Notes under the pieces: model-generated | Databases searched by the model: none | What the model was told of the DNA's origin: nothing | The model's input: the letters and a program-made list of their open reading frames with translations, nothing else | Origin: Eubacterium sp. AF16-48 | GTDB taxonomy: Bacteria > Bacillota > Clostridia > Lachnospirales > Lachnospiraceae | Length of the DNA: 64,000 nt | Direction of reading: 5' to 3' | Assembly (NCBI RefSeq): GCF_003479405.1 | Contig: NZ_QUHB01000001.1 | Span: forward strand, 372,001-436,000 | In this document: positions 55,734-64,000 of the stretch, in pieces | How the letters are laid out: each line of letters starts with the position of its first letter | Numbering within the stretch: position 1 is the stretch's first letter | Translations under genes and position numbers: made by a program

Positions 55734-57554
55734 TTAACATGCCTGTTCAAACTGACTGTTATACAAATCTGCATAAAATCCGTTTTTGCTCATAAGCTCC
55801 TGATGATTTCCACTTTCAATAATATCTCCATCCTTTAATACGAGAATTAAATCCGCATTTTTTATTGTAGACAATCTGTGGGCAATTACAAAGGATGTTC
55901 TGTTCTTCATAAGTTCATCCATGGCTTTCTGGATTTTCTGCTCAGTTCTTGTATCAATAGAACTTGTAGCCTCATCTAAAATCAAAATAGGTTTATCAGC
56001 TATCATTGCCCTGGCTATTGTAAGTTGCTGTTTCTGTCCCTGAGACAGGTTAATCTGATCATTTAAAATAGTATCATATCCATTTTGAAGTGTTCTTATA
56101 AAGTGGTCAAGACCAACTGCCTTACATGCTTCCCTCATTTTTTTCTCTGATTTATTTTCTGAACAATAAATCAGGTTTTCCCTGATACTTCCTTCAAACA
56201 ACCATGTATCCTGTAATACCATACAGAATTTTGAGTGAACATCCTCTCTTTTAATATCTGCTGTGGATACTCCGTCGATTTTTATTTCACCACTGTTTAT
56301 TTCATAAAAACGCATTAACAAATTAACCAGTGTAGTTTTTCCTGCACCTGTAGGCCCTACTATGGCTATTTTCTGACCTGCCTTCGCCCTAGCCGAAAAA
56401 TCATTTATTATTATTTTGTCAGGCTCATACCCAAATCGTACATGAGAAAACTCCACATCACCTTTGGTATTGGTAATTATTGCCTTCTTATTACTTTCAT
56501 CCTGCATTTCCTCTTCACCTAAAAACTCAAAAACACGGGATGATGCGGCACCTGCCGACTGCAACTGCTGAAATGCCTGGGCTAACTGTGACAATGGCTG
56601 GGTAAAATATCTTATATACATCATAAACGAAACAATAACACCAAAAGAAATATTTCCATTCATGGCAAGGGCAGCTCCTACCACGCAAACTGTAGCATAA
56701 CCGAAATTACCAATAAAAGTCATTAAAGGCATCATAAGTCCTGACATTGCCTGTGCCTTAAAGCCACTGTTTCTTAAAGCTTCATTTAACTCATCAAACT
56801 GCTTCTTTGCCTTATCTTCTCCATTATAGGCTTTTACCACTGTATGACCTGAATATATTTCTTCTATGTGACCATTTATTGCTCCAAGATTCATTTGCTG
56901 CTTTGTAAAATATTTCTGGGAATGTTTCATAATAACCATCATAAGTACAAAACCTAACAATGTTGAAAGAACTCCGGCAATGGTCATTACAACATCTGTT
57001 TTTATCATCATTATAAGAGAACCTGCAAACAATGTAACAGCAGAAACCATTGTTCCAATACTCATGTTAAGAGATGTAGCAATCATATCTACATCATTTG
57101 TAACACGGGATAACACATCTCCAGTGGAATTATGATGATAGTAATTCATGGGAAGCTTATTGATTTTTACTGAAATGTCATTTCTAAGTTTTCTTGACAC
57201 ATACTGTGTAACTGTTGACATTATAAATCCCTGAGTTGCTGAAAGAATGGCACCAACACCATATAAAACAGCCAAAATCATTGCTGTTGACTTAATTTTA
57301 TCCATATCCATTTTGGCATTAGGCATTATACCTTTAATAATGGTATCTGTAATTTCCGATACCTTATCAGGGCCAATCAGTGTTAAAACCGTTCCTCCAC
57401 AGGCACATATTATTGCAATTATAATAAATGCCCAATAATTCTTACAGTATTTAAGGAGCTTGCTCCATGTGCCTTTCGTTACCTTTTCCTTTGACATTGC
57501 TACAGGCATTCCCGGATGTCTCATTCCTCTTCTATTTGTTGTTCTACCTTCCAT
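55734..57554 (-). CDS. ABC exporter subunit (fused membrane-ATPase), catalytic partner
   Basis: A 606-residue half-transporter with six membrane segments (about 38-320) and a C-terminal ATPase with Walker A GPTGAGKTT (about 395), the signature LSQGQKQQ, and Walker B ILILDEATSSID with the catalytic Glu. Its start ATG shares a base with the stop of the 57554 gene (TAATG), so it is co-translated. The two proteins form a heterodimer, likely a multidrug or peptide exporter. The non-canonical LSQGQ signature would belong to the partner's degenerate ATP site. Confidence 0.93.
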   Translation of the reverse strand: MEGRTTNRRGMRHPGMPVAMSKEKVTKGTWSKLLKYCKNYWAFIIIAIICACGGTVLTLIGPDKVSEITDTIIKGIMPNAKMDMDKIKSTAMILAVLYGVGAILSATQGFIMSTVTQYVSRKLRNDISVKINKLPMNYYHHNSTGDVLSRVTNDVDMIATSLNMSIGTMVSAVTLFAGSLIMMIKTDVVMTIAGVLSTLLGFVLMMVIMKHSQKYFTKQQMNLGAINGHIEEIYSGHTVVKAYNGEDKAKKQFDELNEALRNSGFKAQAMSGLMMPLMTFIGNFGYATVCVVGAALAMNGNISFGVIVSFMMYIRYFTQPLSQLAQAFQQLQSAGAASSRVFEFLGEEEMQDESNKKAIITNTKGDVEFSHVRFGYEPDKIIINDFSARAKAGQKIAIVGPTGAGKTTLVNLLMRFYEINSGEIKIDGVSTADIKREDVHSKFCMVLQDTWLFEGSIRENLIYCSENKSEKKMREACKAVGLDHFIRTLQNGYDTILNDQINLSQGQKQQLTIARAMIADKPILILDEATSSIDTRTEQKIQKAMDELMKNRTSFVIAHRLSTIKNADLILVLKDGDIIESGNHQELMSKNGFYADLYNSQFEQAC

Positions 57555-59308
57555 TACGCCAATTCCTCCTTTGATAACTGAGAGTATGCGATTTGTCTGT
57601 ATTCCTCACAGGATTCCATTAACTCACTATGAGTTCCTTTTCCTGCGATTTTTCCGCCATCTAACACAATAATTAAATCTGCATCCCTTATGGTTCCTAT
57701 TCTCTGGGCTACAATTATTTTCGTAGTGTCGCTACACTGTTTTTTCAAAGCCGTACGCAGCTTTCTGTCAGTTTTATAATCAAGAGCTGAAAATGAGTCA
57801 TCAAAAATAAGTATTTCTGCCTTCTTTGCTATAGCTCTTGCTATTGACAAACGCTGTTTTTGTCCACCTGAGAAATTATCTCCTCCCTGTGCCACATAAC
57901 CATGGTATTTATCCTTGAGATTTTCCACAAAATCATCTGCGCATGCAATTTTTACGGCTTCCTTTACCTCATCAGGCGTAGCATCTTTCTTCCCATTATC
58001 ACCATATGCAACATTTGATTCTACGTCCCCGGAAAATAAAATTGCCTTTTGGGAAACATATCCTATTTTATTTCTAAGTTCATTTTGTTTGTAATCTTTA
58101 ACGTTTATTCCGTCAACTAACACTTCTCCGTCTGTTACGTCATAAAACCTTGGAATAAGATTAATTACCGTACTTTTTCCACATCCTGTAGCTCCAATAA
58201 AAGCTATTGTTTCACCTTTATTTGCCTTAAAACTGATATTTTCCACAACATTTGCCGCAGCATCAGTATATGCAAAAGATACATTTTTAAACTCAACAGT
58301 GCCTTTTTCCTTAGTATCTCCATCTAAGCTACCGTCTTTTATGGTTATATCAGTATCTAAAACTTCTGTGATACGATTTGCAGCTACTGATGCCCTAGGC
58401 CAAATCATAAAAATCATAACCAGCATGATAAACGCCATAATAACCTGCATTGCATAGGAAGAAAATACAACCATATCTGAAAATAATGTAAGTTTCTTAT
58501 TCATTGCCGCATTATTAATTAATATTGCCCCTATCCAATATATTGCAAGGGTAAGACCATTCATTACCCCCTGTATTCCCGGCATAAGAAATGCCATGGT
58601 TCTGTTTGCAAACATATTAGCAGATGTAAGCTCATTGTTAGCCTTTTCAAACTTTTCTTCCTGATACTCTTCTGCATTATATGCTCTTATTACATTTAAT
58701 CCTGTAAGATTTTCCCTTGTAACCCTGTTTAAGTTATCAGTTAATACCTGCATCTTTTTAAACTTCGGAGATGCAAGAACAATACATGTAATAACAATTG
58801 ATAATAAAATTACCAGTGCAACTCCTGTAGATGCCGTCCACTGCCAGCTTTTATTATAAATTTTAAGTATTGCCCATACAGCCATAATAGGTGCCTTGGC
58901 AATTGCCTGAAGTCCCATTACAATTAAAATCTGAATTTGTGATACATCGTTAGTAGTTCTTGTTATAAGGCTGGCTGTGGAAAACTTTCCAATTTCCTCC
59001 ATGGAGAAATCCTGTACCTTATGAAACAGCTTTTCTCTGATGGTTGCAGCAAAATCAATACCTGACTTAGCCGCCAATACTGCCACTGAAATACCTGAAA
59101 CCAAACTTCCAAAAGCACACGCAAGCATTTTCCCTCCTGCAATTAAAATGTCCTGCATACTGCTGTCAGGGGTTTCAACTAACACTGTAATTTCAGACAT
59201 GTAATCCGGAAGTTTCAAATCAAGCCATACCTGGGCTACAATGAAAACTAAAGCTATTAAAATAAAACATCTGTCTTTTTTCTCTAAATTCTTAAAAAGT
59301 TTAAACAT
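57554..59308 (-). CDS. ABC exporter subunit (fused membrane-ATPase) with a degenerate ATP site
   Basis: A 584-residue half-transporter with six membrane segments (about 14-305) and an ATPase with Walker A GATGCGKST (about 365) and a canonical signature FSGGQKQR. Its Walker B is ILIFDDSFSALD, where Asp replaces the catalytic Glu. Asp at this place marks the degenerate site of heterodimeric exporters such as TM287/TM288. It lies 23 bases after a MarR regulator. Substrate unknown. Confidence 0.93.
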   Translation of the reverse strand: MFKLFKNLEKKDRCFILIALVFIVAQVWLDLKLPDYMSEITVLVETPDSSMQDILIAGGKMLACAFGSLVSGISVAVLAAKSGIDFAATIREKLFHKVQDFSMEEIGKFSTASLITRTTNDVSQIQILIVMGLQAIAKAPIMAVWAILKIYNKSWQWTASTGVALVILLSIVITCIVLASPKFKKMQVLTDNLNRVTRENLTGLNVIRAYNAEEYQEEKFEKANNELTSANMFANRTMAFLMPGIQGVMNGLTLAIYWIGAILINNAAMNKKLTLFSDMVVFSSYAMQVIMAFIMLVMIFMIWPRASVAANRITEVLDTDITIKDGSLDGDTKEKGTVEFKNVSFAYTDAAANVVENISFKANKGETIAFIGATGCGKSTVINLIPRFYDVTDGEVLVDGINVKDYKQNELRNKIGYVSQKAILFSGDVESNVAYGDNGKKDATPDEVKEAVKIACADDFVENLKDKYHGYVAQGGDNFSGGQKQRLSIARAIAKKAEILIFDDSFSALDYKTDRKLRTALKKQCSDTTKIIVAQRIGTIRDADLIIVLDGGKIAGKGTHSELMESCEEYRQIAYSQLSKEELA

Positions 59309-59331
59309 CTATTAGTCTCCTTTACATACTA

Positions 59332-59772
59332 TTAACTATCTGCATTTTCACACAGCTTTATTATTACATTTACAAATGTATTAAGCTCCTCCTTTGAAAT
59401 GCCTTTTGTATATTTTTTAACTGCATGTTCCATATCTATGGCTGCAATACTGCAAAGCTTTATTCCTTCTCCGGTAATACGAACCTTTTTTATTCTCTTA
59501 TCAAAGGGATCACCAAAACACTCAACAAATTTTTTCTGTTCCAATCTCTTTACAATACCTGCTGTGGTAGATTGTGCCAAATGCAATAATTTTTCAAATT
59601 CTTTCAGGGTGCATTCTCCCCCTCCATCTTTATTTAACCTCATTAATGCTCCAAGCTGCATCATTGTTAAATCATATTTTTTTAATGCATTATTGGCATT
59701 TTTTTCAATGTTATCATGCAACTGCTTTATCATATAAAAGCAATCTTTCCTCTTATCTGTTATTTTATTCAT
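59332..59772 (-). CDS. MarR family transcriptional regulator
   Basis: A 146-residue winged-helix regulator. The DNA-binding part is about 30-100, with LMRLNKDGGGECTLKEFEKL and LHLAQSTTAGIVKRLEQKKFV as the helix-turn-helix and recognition helix, followed by a wing (DPFDKRIKKVRIT). It heads the MarR-ABC-ABC unit, so it probably controls its own operon, released by an exported compound. A palindrome overlaps its -35 box. Confidence 0.9.
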   Translation of the reverse strand: MNKITDKRKDCFYMIKQLHDNIEKNANNALKKYDLTMMQLGALMRLNKDGGGECTLKEFEKLLHLAQSTTAGIVKRLEQKKFVECFGDPFDKRIKKVRITGEGIKLCSIAAIDMEHAVKKYTKGISKEELNTFVNVIIKLCENADS

Positions 59773-59794
59773 AATATCCTCCGAAGTAGTGAAT

Positions 59795-59835
59795 ATACTA
59801 ACACTTCAATCGCACACTGTCAATAGCGTGCGATT
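59795..59835 (-). promoter_or_regulatory. Promoter and palindromic operator of the marR-ABC operon
   Basis: On the minus strand TTGACA (59818-59823), 17 bases, then TAGTAT (59795-59800). A perfect inverted repeat AATCGCAC (59808-59815) and GTGCGATT (59828-59835), 12 bases apart, straddles the -35. The arrangement suits repression by a dimeric MarR. Confidence 0.75.
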
Positions 59836-59871
59836 AAAATAATTGTAAAAAATTTGTGCCTTATTTTTAAA

Positions 59872-60639
59872 CTAATCATTATAATTAACATTATATGCCA
59901 CATATTCATGGGAAAAATGATATCCTAATTTTTCTGCCATTTTTACTGACCACATTATTCTTGCGTCCCAGCTTGGATACCATCCTTTTTTGATACATTC
60001 AAGAATTAATTTAGCACCACATATGCTTGCAAGACCTTTGTGTCTGTAATCTTTTCTTGTAGCAATTTCCACTTCAATTCCATCCTTAAATCCGGAATAA
60101 GAGGACGCAGCGGAAATTAATTCTCCATCCTTTAATATTGCAACACCCATTCCCTTTTCACTGTACATTTCATATGTATCATATTGTGCTACAAAGTCCC
60201 TGCTCCACTGCTCCTTAAAACAGGCATTGTATAGTTTTTCATCAATTATTTTTATTTCATATTCCTTTGATAAACCTTCTGCAATGCTTTTTAAATGCTC
60301 TACATTAAAAACACCTTTTTCCTTTTTCATTGCATATCTGGTTGTTTTTTCTGCCTTGTTTCCAAAGCACTTTTCAATTAAGGTGCCCCATTCTGTATCT
60401 TCCGGCACCATAATAATGGAATTTTTAAATTTATCCGGTTTAAACATTACTAATTCTTCATTTAATTTTCCTGCAAAATAGCAGAAATCCCCTAAAATAG
60501 CCATGGCAGACGTAGGATTATTTAAATTATCCACATATATATCTCCCATAACTTTTTCAAGGCATCCCCATATTACTCCTTCATCCCATTTTTCAAACAG
60601 ATAGTTTACAGTTTTTGTATCCTCTAATTTATATATCAT
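59872..60639 (-). CDS. GNAT family acetyltransferase
   Basis: A 255-residue protein of the GNAT_acetyltran type. The acetyl-CoA binding segment is near residues 185-205 (IEVEIATRKDYRHKGLASI, with the R/Q-x-x-G-x-A-like loop RHKGLAS). The N-terminal half is less conserved (SAMAILGDFCYFAG, PEDTEWGTLIEKCFG). It overlaps the MATE gene start region by four bases (ATGA), so the two are co-translated. The substrate is unknown. Confidence 0.8.
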   Translation of the reverse strand: MIYKLEDTKTVNYLFEKWDEGVIWGCLEKVMGDIYVDNLNNPTSAMAILGDFCYFAGKLNEELVMFKPDKFKNSIIMVPEDTEWGTLIEKCFGNKAEKTTRYAMKKEKGVFNVEHLKSIAEGLSKEYEIKIIDEKLYNACFKEQWSRDFVAQYDTYEMYSEKGMGVAILKDGELISAASSYSGFKDGIEVEIATRKDYRHKGLASICGAKLILECIKKGWYPSWDARIMWSVKMAEKLGYHFSHEYVAYNVNYND

Positions 60640-61994
60640 ATTTTACATTCCTTTTTACTTACATAAACGTATGCCGCTAATACCGCAACTCCCGTTATAA
60701 TCCATGAAACAGGATATACAATAAGCAAAACATCATATGAATGATATTTTACAAAAACAGTGTATATCCATACTAATCTCAATACACAGGTTCCAAATAC
60801 CGTAAGGGCTGCCGGTGTCATGGAGTGTCCCATTCCTCTAAGGGCTGCACCACCTATTTCATAGGAGCTTACTAAAAGATAAAAGAACAGTAGCAATCTC
60901 ATTCTTGTTACTGCATAGCCTGCCACTGCCGCTTTTGAAGTGAATATTGAAGCAAAAAAGAAACCGTTTAATGCCACAATTATTCCCAAAGCCTGTGAAA
61001 TCACTACGCTGTATATCATACATATACGGAATACTTTTTTAACTCTGTCATAATTTCCTGCACCAAAGTTAGTGCTAACAAAGGTTACCGCTGTCTGACT
61101 GAAAGCACTAACTATAAAATATATAATAAATTCATAATTAAGTGCCACCGCAGAACCTGCCACCACATCAGAACCAAATCCGTTAAGAGCCGCCTGAATA
61201 AATACATTGGCAAAAGAAAATACCATTCCCTGTATTCCTGCCGGCACACCTATTTTTAATATTTTACTTAAATCCTGCTTTGAAATGCCTAATTCCTTAA
61301 CAGAAAGTTTAACAGGTTCATTTTCATGAATAAGTATATATGTAATCATTAATGAACTTACAATATTAGAAATAACTGTTGCAATTGCAACGCCTGTTAC
61401 TCCAAGATGAAAAACAATAACAAGAAAAAGATTAAGGGCTGCATTTAAAACACCTGCCACTGTAAGGCAATACAGGGGGCGTTTTGTATCTCCGATACTT
61501 CTTAATATAGCTGCGCCAAAATTATATAGCATAATAAAAGGCATACCAAGAAAGTATATTTTCATGTAATCTACTGCCAGATCCAAAGTGTCTGCGGGAG
61601 TGTCCATTAAAACAAGAACCGGTCGTGCCACAATAATTCCTATTACAAGTAAAAAAATGCCACTTACCAAAGCTATAACAATTGATGTATGTACGGCACT
61701 TTTAACTTTATCATCCTTTTTACTGCCTAAATAATTAGAAATGACAACATTTGCTCCTACTGAAATACCTACAAACAAATTAATCATTAGATTAATAAGG
61801 GCACCTGTACATCCTACTGCTGCCTGGTCCTGACTGGTGGCAAATTTTCCCACTACTGCCACATCCACAGAATTAAATAACTGCTGCAAAACACTACTTA
61901 CAGCCAGTGGAATGGCAAACATCAAAATATTTTTCCATAAACCACCATTTACTATGTCTATACTACGGGTCGTTTCTGATTTACTTCTATTCAT
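60636..61994 (-). CDS. MATE family efflux transporter
   Basis: A 452-residue membrane protein with about twelve segments, of the DinF/NorM-related MATE group. Features include PLAVSSVLQQLFNSVDVAVVG (about 30-50), AAVGCTGALINL and GAALRGMGHSMTPA. It uses a sodium or proton gradient to expel organic cations or other compounds. It is followed by a GNAT gene in an ATGA overlap. Confidence 0.92.
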   Translation of the reverse strand: MNRSKSETTRSIDIVNGGLWKNILMFAIPLAVSSVLQQLFNSVDVAVVGKFATSQDQAAVGCTGALINLMINLFVGISVGANVVISNYLGSKKDDKVKSAVHTSIVIALVSGIFLLVIGIIVARPVLVLMDTPADTLDLAVDYMKIYFLGMPFIMLYNFGAAILRSIGDTKRPLYCLTVAGVLNAALNLFLVIVFHLGVTGVAIATVISNIVSSLMITYILIHENEPVKLSVKELGISKQDLSKILKIGVPAGIQGMVFSFANVFIQAALNGFGSDVVAGSAVALNYEFIIYFIVSAFSQTAVTFVSTNFGAGNYDRVKKVFRICMIYSVVISQALGIIVALNGFFFASIFTSKAAVAGYAVTRMRLLLFFYLLVSSYEIGGAALRGMGHSMTPAALTVFGTCVLRLVWIYTVFVKYHSYDVLLIVYPVSWIITGVAVLAAYVYVSKKECKI

Positions 61995-62026
61995 TTCTCT
62001 GCCTTCTTCTCTAATATAATATTTTA

Positions 62027-63001
62027 CTATTCTGATAATCTCAAACTTAACTGATACTGGAAAGAATCTAAACTGTTATTTTTCAGTGACAATGCTTCTT
62101 CTAAATCATAATCTACCAGCAAATCATTTTTAATAGCTACTACACGGTTTTTTCTGCTTTCTTTTAAAATCTCAACAGCGTAAGCTCCCATAAGTGAACC
62201 ATACATTCTGTCCTTTGCCGATGGCTGTCCACCTCTTTGAATATATCCTAAAACAGACACCCTTGATTCTATGCCGGTTTTCTCCTGAATAAGCTTTGCC
62301 AATTCTTCTGCATCTGTTACGCCTTCCGCAACTACAACTAAATAACAGTCCCGTCCGTCAGTATGATGCTTCTTTATGGCATCAGTAACACTGTCAAAAT
62401 CTCCCTGCCATTTTTCCGGTAACAATATGGCATCTGCTGATGCCGCCATCCCTGACCACAATGCAATATATCCTTTTTTTCTTCCCATAACCTCCACAAC
62501 ACTACATCGTCCGTGAGATATTGAAGAATCTCTGATTTTGTCAATTGCCTCTGTGGCAGTATTTACGGCAGTATCAAATCCTAAGGTATACTCACTGCAC
62601 CCCATGTCTCTGTCAATTGTTCCCGGAATACATATAACATTTATACCTTCTTCCTTAAAATCAATTGCACCACGAAGAGTACCGTCGCCTCCAATTGCCA
62701 CTAATGTATCAATGCCGTTTTCCCTTAGATTTAACGCCGCCTTTTCTCTATATTCCTTTTTTAAAAATCTGTCACTTCTACTGGTAAAAAGTATAGTGCC
62801 TCCTCTGTTGTTTATGTTTCTTACATCATCCATACTAAGAGGAGCAGTTTCAAAATCTATTAATCCGTCGTAACCACGAAGTATACCAACTACTTCAATG
62901 CCTAAATTACAGGCACTAAAAACTACCGCACGAATGGCTGAATTCATTCCCGGGGCATCTCCACCACTGGTTAAAACGGCAATTTTTCTTATATTTTCCA
63001 T
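62027..63001 (-). CDS. pfkA: ATP-dependent 6-phosphofructokinase
   Basis: PfkA commits fructose 6-phosphate to glycolysis. The 324-residue protein has the ATP motif LTSGGDAPGMNSAIR (about 10-24) and AIGGDGTLRG (about 102-111). Gly after GGD (GGDGT rather than GGDDT) marks the ATP-using form, not the PPi one. The catalytic TID motif (128-130) is followed by RD where many PFKs have ND, a small variation. It is 10 bases after the SUF-type gene. Confidence 0.95.
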   Translation of the reverse strand: MENIRKIAVLTSGGDAPGMNSAIRAVVFSACNLGIEVVGILRGYDGLIDFETAPLSMDDVRNINNRGGTILFTSRSDRFLKKEYREKAALNLRENGIDTLVAIGGDGTLRGAIDFKEEGINVICIPGTIDRDMGCSEYTLGFDTAVNTATEAIDKIRDSSISHGRCSVVEVMGRKKGYIALWSGMAASADAILLPEKWQGDFDSVTDAIKKHHTDGRDCYLVVVAEGVTDAEELAKLIQEKTGIESRVSVLGYIQRGGQPSAKDRMYGSLMGAYAVEILKESRKNRVVAIKNDLLVDYDLEEALSLKNNSLDSFQYQLSLRLSE

Positions 63002-63011
63002 GAATTATCCT

Positions 63012-63929
63012 TTATCTTAAAAATCCATTAACAATCTGTTCTTCCGCTTCCTGTTCAGTAAGACCTAATGTCTGAAGCTTAATTAACTGCTCTCCGGCAA
63101 TTTTTCCTATTGCTGCCTCGTGAATAAGGGAAGCCTCTAAATCATTTGCAGTAATTTCCGGAATAGCACTTATTTTTGCATTGTCCATAATAATGGCGTC
63201 GCACTCTGAATGTCCATTGCACTTGGCATTTCCGTTAATTACCGAGAAAAATGTCTGTCTTGAATCGTCTCTTGCCACTGAACGGGAAATAACGTTTGCA
63301 CTGGAGCCGTCTCCATTCATGTCCACATTAAAACGGGTTGTTGCATGCTGTTTTCCGTGGGTCATAATACGCTCGGTAATTACTATTTTTGCATCTTTGT
63401 CAAGTTTTGCCGATGTTACCCTTTCTGTTGAATCAATGCCTTTTATCTGCACTGTTTCCATTTCCATAAACCCACCTTCTTCTATATTAACTATAGTTGT
63501 AGGATTCATTACGTTTTCGCCGTTTCCGTCTCCCTTACCATAATGCTTTTCCACATATTTTACCCTGGCATTTTTCCCAATATAAAATGTATGAATGCCA
63601 TCATGCTTAGATAGTTTATCCCCACTGTTGTGAATTCCACATCCTGCCACAATAAGAACATCAGCACCTTCACCTATGTGGAAATCGTTATATACGCATT
63701 CCTCTAAACCGGTTTTGCTGATAACTACAGGAATATGAACACTTTCATTTTTGGTTCCCGGCTTCACATATATATCTATGCCATCCTTGTCTTCCTTAGT
63801 TACTATATTTATGTTTTCAGTAGTATTTCTACTGTCCTTTTTGCTGTTTGCCCTTATATTATAAGCACCCTGTGGTATTTCATGAAGTCCCGTCAGCTGC
63901 TCAAATAATTCCATCTGTATCTTATCCAT
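63012..63929 (-). CDS. SufB/SufD-like Fe-S cluster scaffold of minimal SUF (SmsB-like) type
   Basis: A 305-residue beta-helix protein. It has the SufB/SufD core (GGFMEMETVQIKGID, RSVARDDSRQTFFSVINGNA, GHSECDAIIMD) and the conserved C-terminal HEAAIGKIAGEQL with its His. It is much shorter than SufB (about 480) or SufD (about 420), matching the minimal archaeal/clostridial SUF-like system built from one scaffold and one ATPase. The gene upstream continues beyond the window and is probably the ATPase. Confidence 0.85.
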   Translation of the reverse strand: MDKIQMELFEQLTGLHEIPQGAYNIRANSKKDSRNTTENINIVTKEDKDGIDIYVKPGTKNESVHIPVVISKTGLEECVYNDFHIGEGADVLIVAGCGIHNSGDKLSKHDGIHTFYIGKNARVKYVEKHYGKGDGNGENVMNPTTIVNIEEGGFMEMETVQIKGIDSTERVTSAKLDKDAKIVITERIMTHGKQHATTRFNVDMNGDGSSANVISRSVARDDSRQTFFSVINGNAKCNGHSECDAIIMDNAKISAIPEITANDLEASLIHEAAIGKIAGEQLIKLQTLGLTEQEAEEQIVNGFLR

Positions 63930-63940
63930 ATTACCACTCC

Positions 63941-64000
63941 TTACGCCTGTAATTTTTCACAGACATTGTTATTATTTCCTAAAACAAGAGGCATGATTTC
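63941..64000 (-). CDS. 3' end of the gene upstream of the SufB/D-like gene (probable SufC-type ATPase)
   Basis: Only the last 19 codons and stop are inside the window (EIMPLVLGNNNNVCEKLQA). The stop at 63941-63943 leaves 11 bases before the SufB/D-like start at 63929, so co-transcription is likely. Its identity as the SufC-like ATPase is inferred from the usual two-gene order, not from domain sequence. Confidence 0.5.
   Translation of the reverse strand, partial: EIMPLVLGNNNNVCEKLQA

Noticed and set aside
1-64000. CRISPR arrays, tRNA/rRNA genes, insertion sequences and riboswitches
   Set aside because: I found no regularly spaced repeats, cloverleaf sequences, transposase motifs or clear aptamer cores.

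Overview
The window comes from a low-GC, Gram-positive anaerobe of the Clostridia. Lachnospiraceae is the best guess; I cannot name a species. The evidence is the gene order (ftsY-smc-rnc-acpP-plsX-rpmF, ackA-pta, ylbM/ylbJ/coaD/rsmD, scpA-scpB, ispH next to an S1-like gene), strong AGGAGG-type ribosome sites, AT-rich intergenic DNA with short hairpin-plus-T terminators, a meso-diaminopimelate type MurE, acetate fermentation genes and a sodium-pumping biotin decarboxylase. Almost everything is on the minus strand; only tmcAL, a ylbJ-like gene and a DAHP synthase are on the plus strand. I found no tRNA, rRNA, CRISPR array, transposase or phage gene.

Positions 1-13,300 are core: ftsY (cut by the window edge), smc, rnc, acpP, plsX, rpmF with its DUF177 partner, ackA, pta, tmcAL, a DUF711/ACT pair and a YycJ-type hydrolase. 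A ylbJ-like membrane gene follows at 13,391-14,317. Positions 14,398-20,480 are an accessory patch: a decaying wall-type RHS/YD-repeat polymorphic toxin gene split by a one-base deletion, a small lipoprotein gene, a HEAT-like remnant with an in-frame stop, and a further small gene with a one-base insertion. The last three are candidate immunity genes. Positions 20,500-26,300 return to housekeeping: a coiled-coil protein, coaD, rsmD, an S1-like protein, ispH, cmk and a flavoprotein.

Positions 26,300-31,600 hold a five-gene sodium-dependent decarboxylase operon. It carries a pyruvate/oxaloacetate-type carboxyltransferase, an acyl-CoA-type carboxyltransferase, a free biotin carrier, the membrane beta subunit and an OadG-like subunit. 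Two carboxyltransferases with one carrier resembles transcarboxylase. Positions 31,860-40,100 are mostly cell-wall and chromosome genes (asnB, murE, dapF, two DacF-type carboxypeptidases, scpA, scpB). After them come an LtaS-like enzyme, a uridine phosphorylase, DAHP synthase, a tyrosine recombinase, a Nudix hydrolase, proC, rny, and recA-recX behind a LexA box.

Positions 51,100-64,000 hold a cytidylate-kinase-like protein, lrgAB, a pseudogene of a secreted BspA-type leucine-rich protein with three lesions, a subtilisin-like protease, a MarR regulator with a heterodimeric ABC exporter behind a palindromic operator, a GNAT/MATE pair, pfkA and the end of a minimal SUF-type Fe-S operon.

The most notable material is the degrading RHS toxin locus with its unassigned C-terminal domain, the two-carboxyltransferase decarboxylase operon, the BspA pseudogene and the MarR operator. 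I saw no convincing wholly new multi-gene system.
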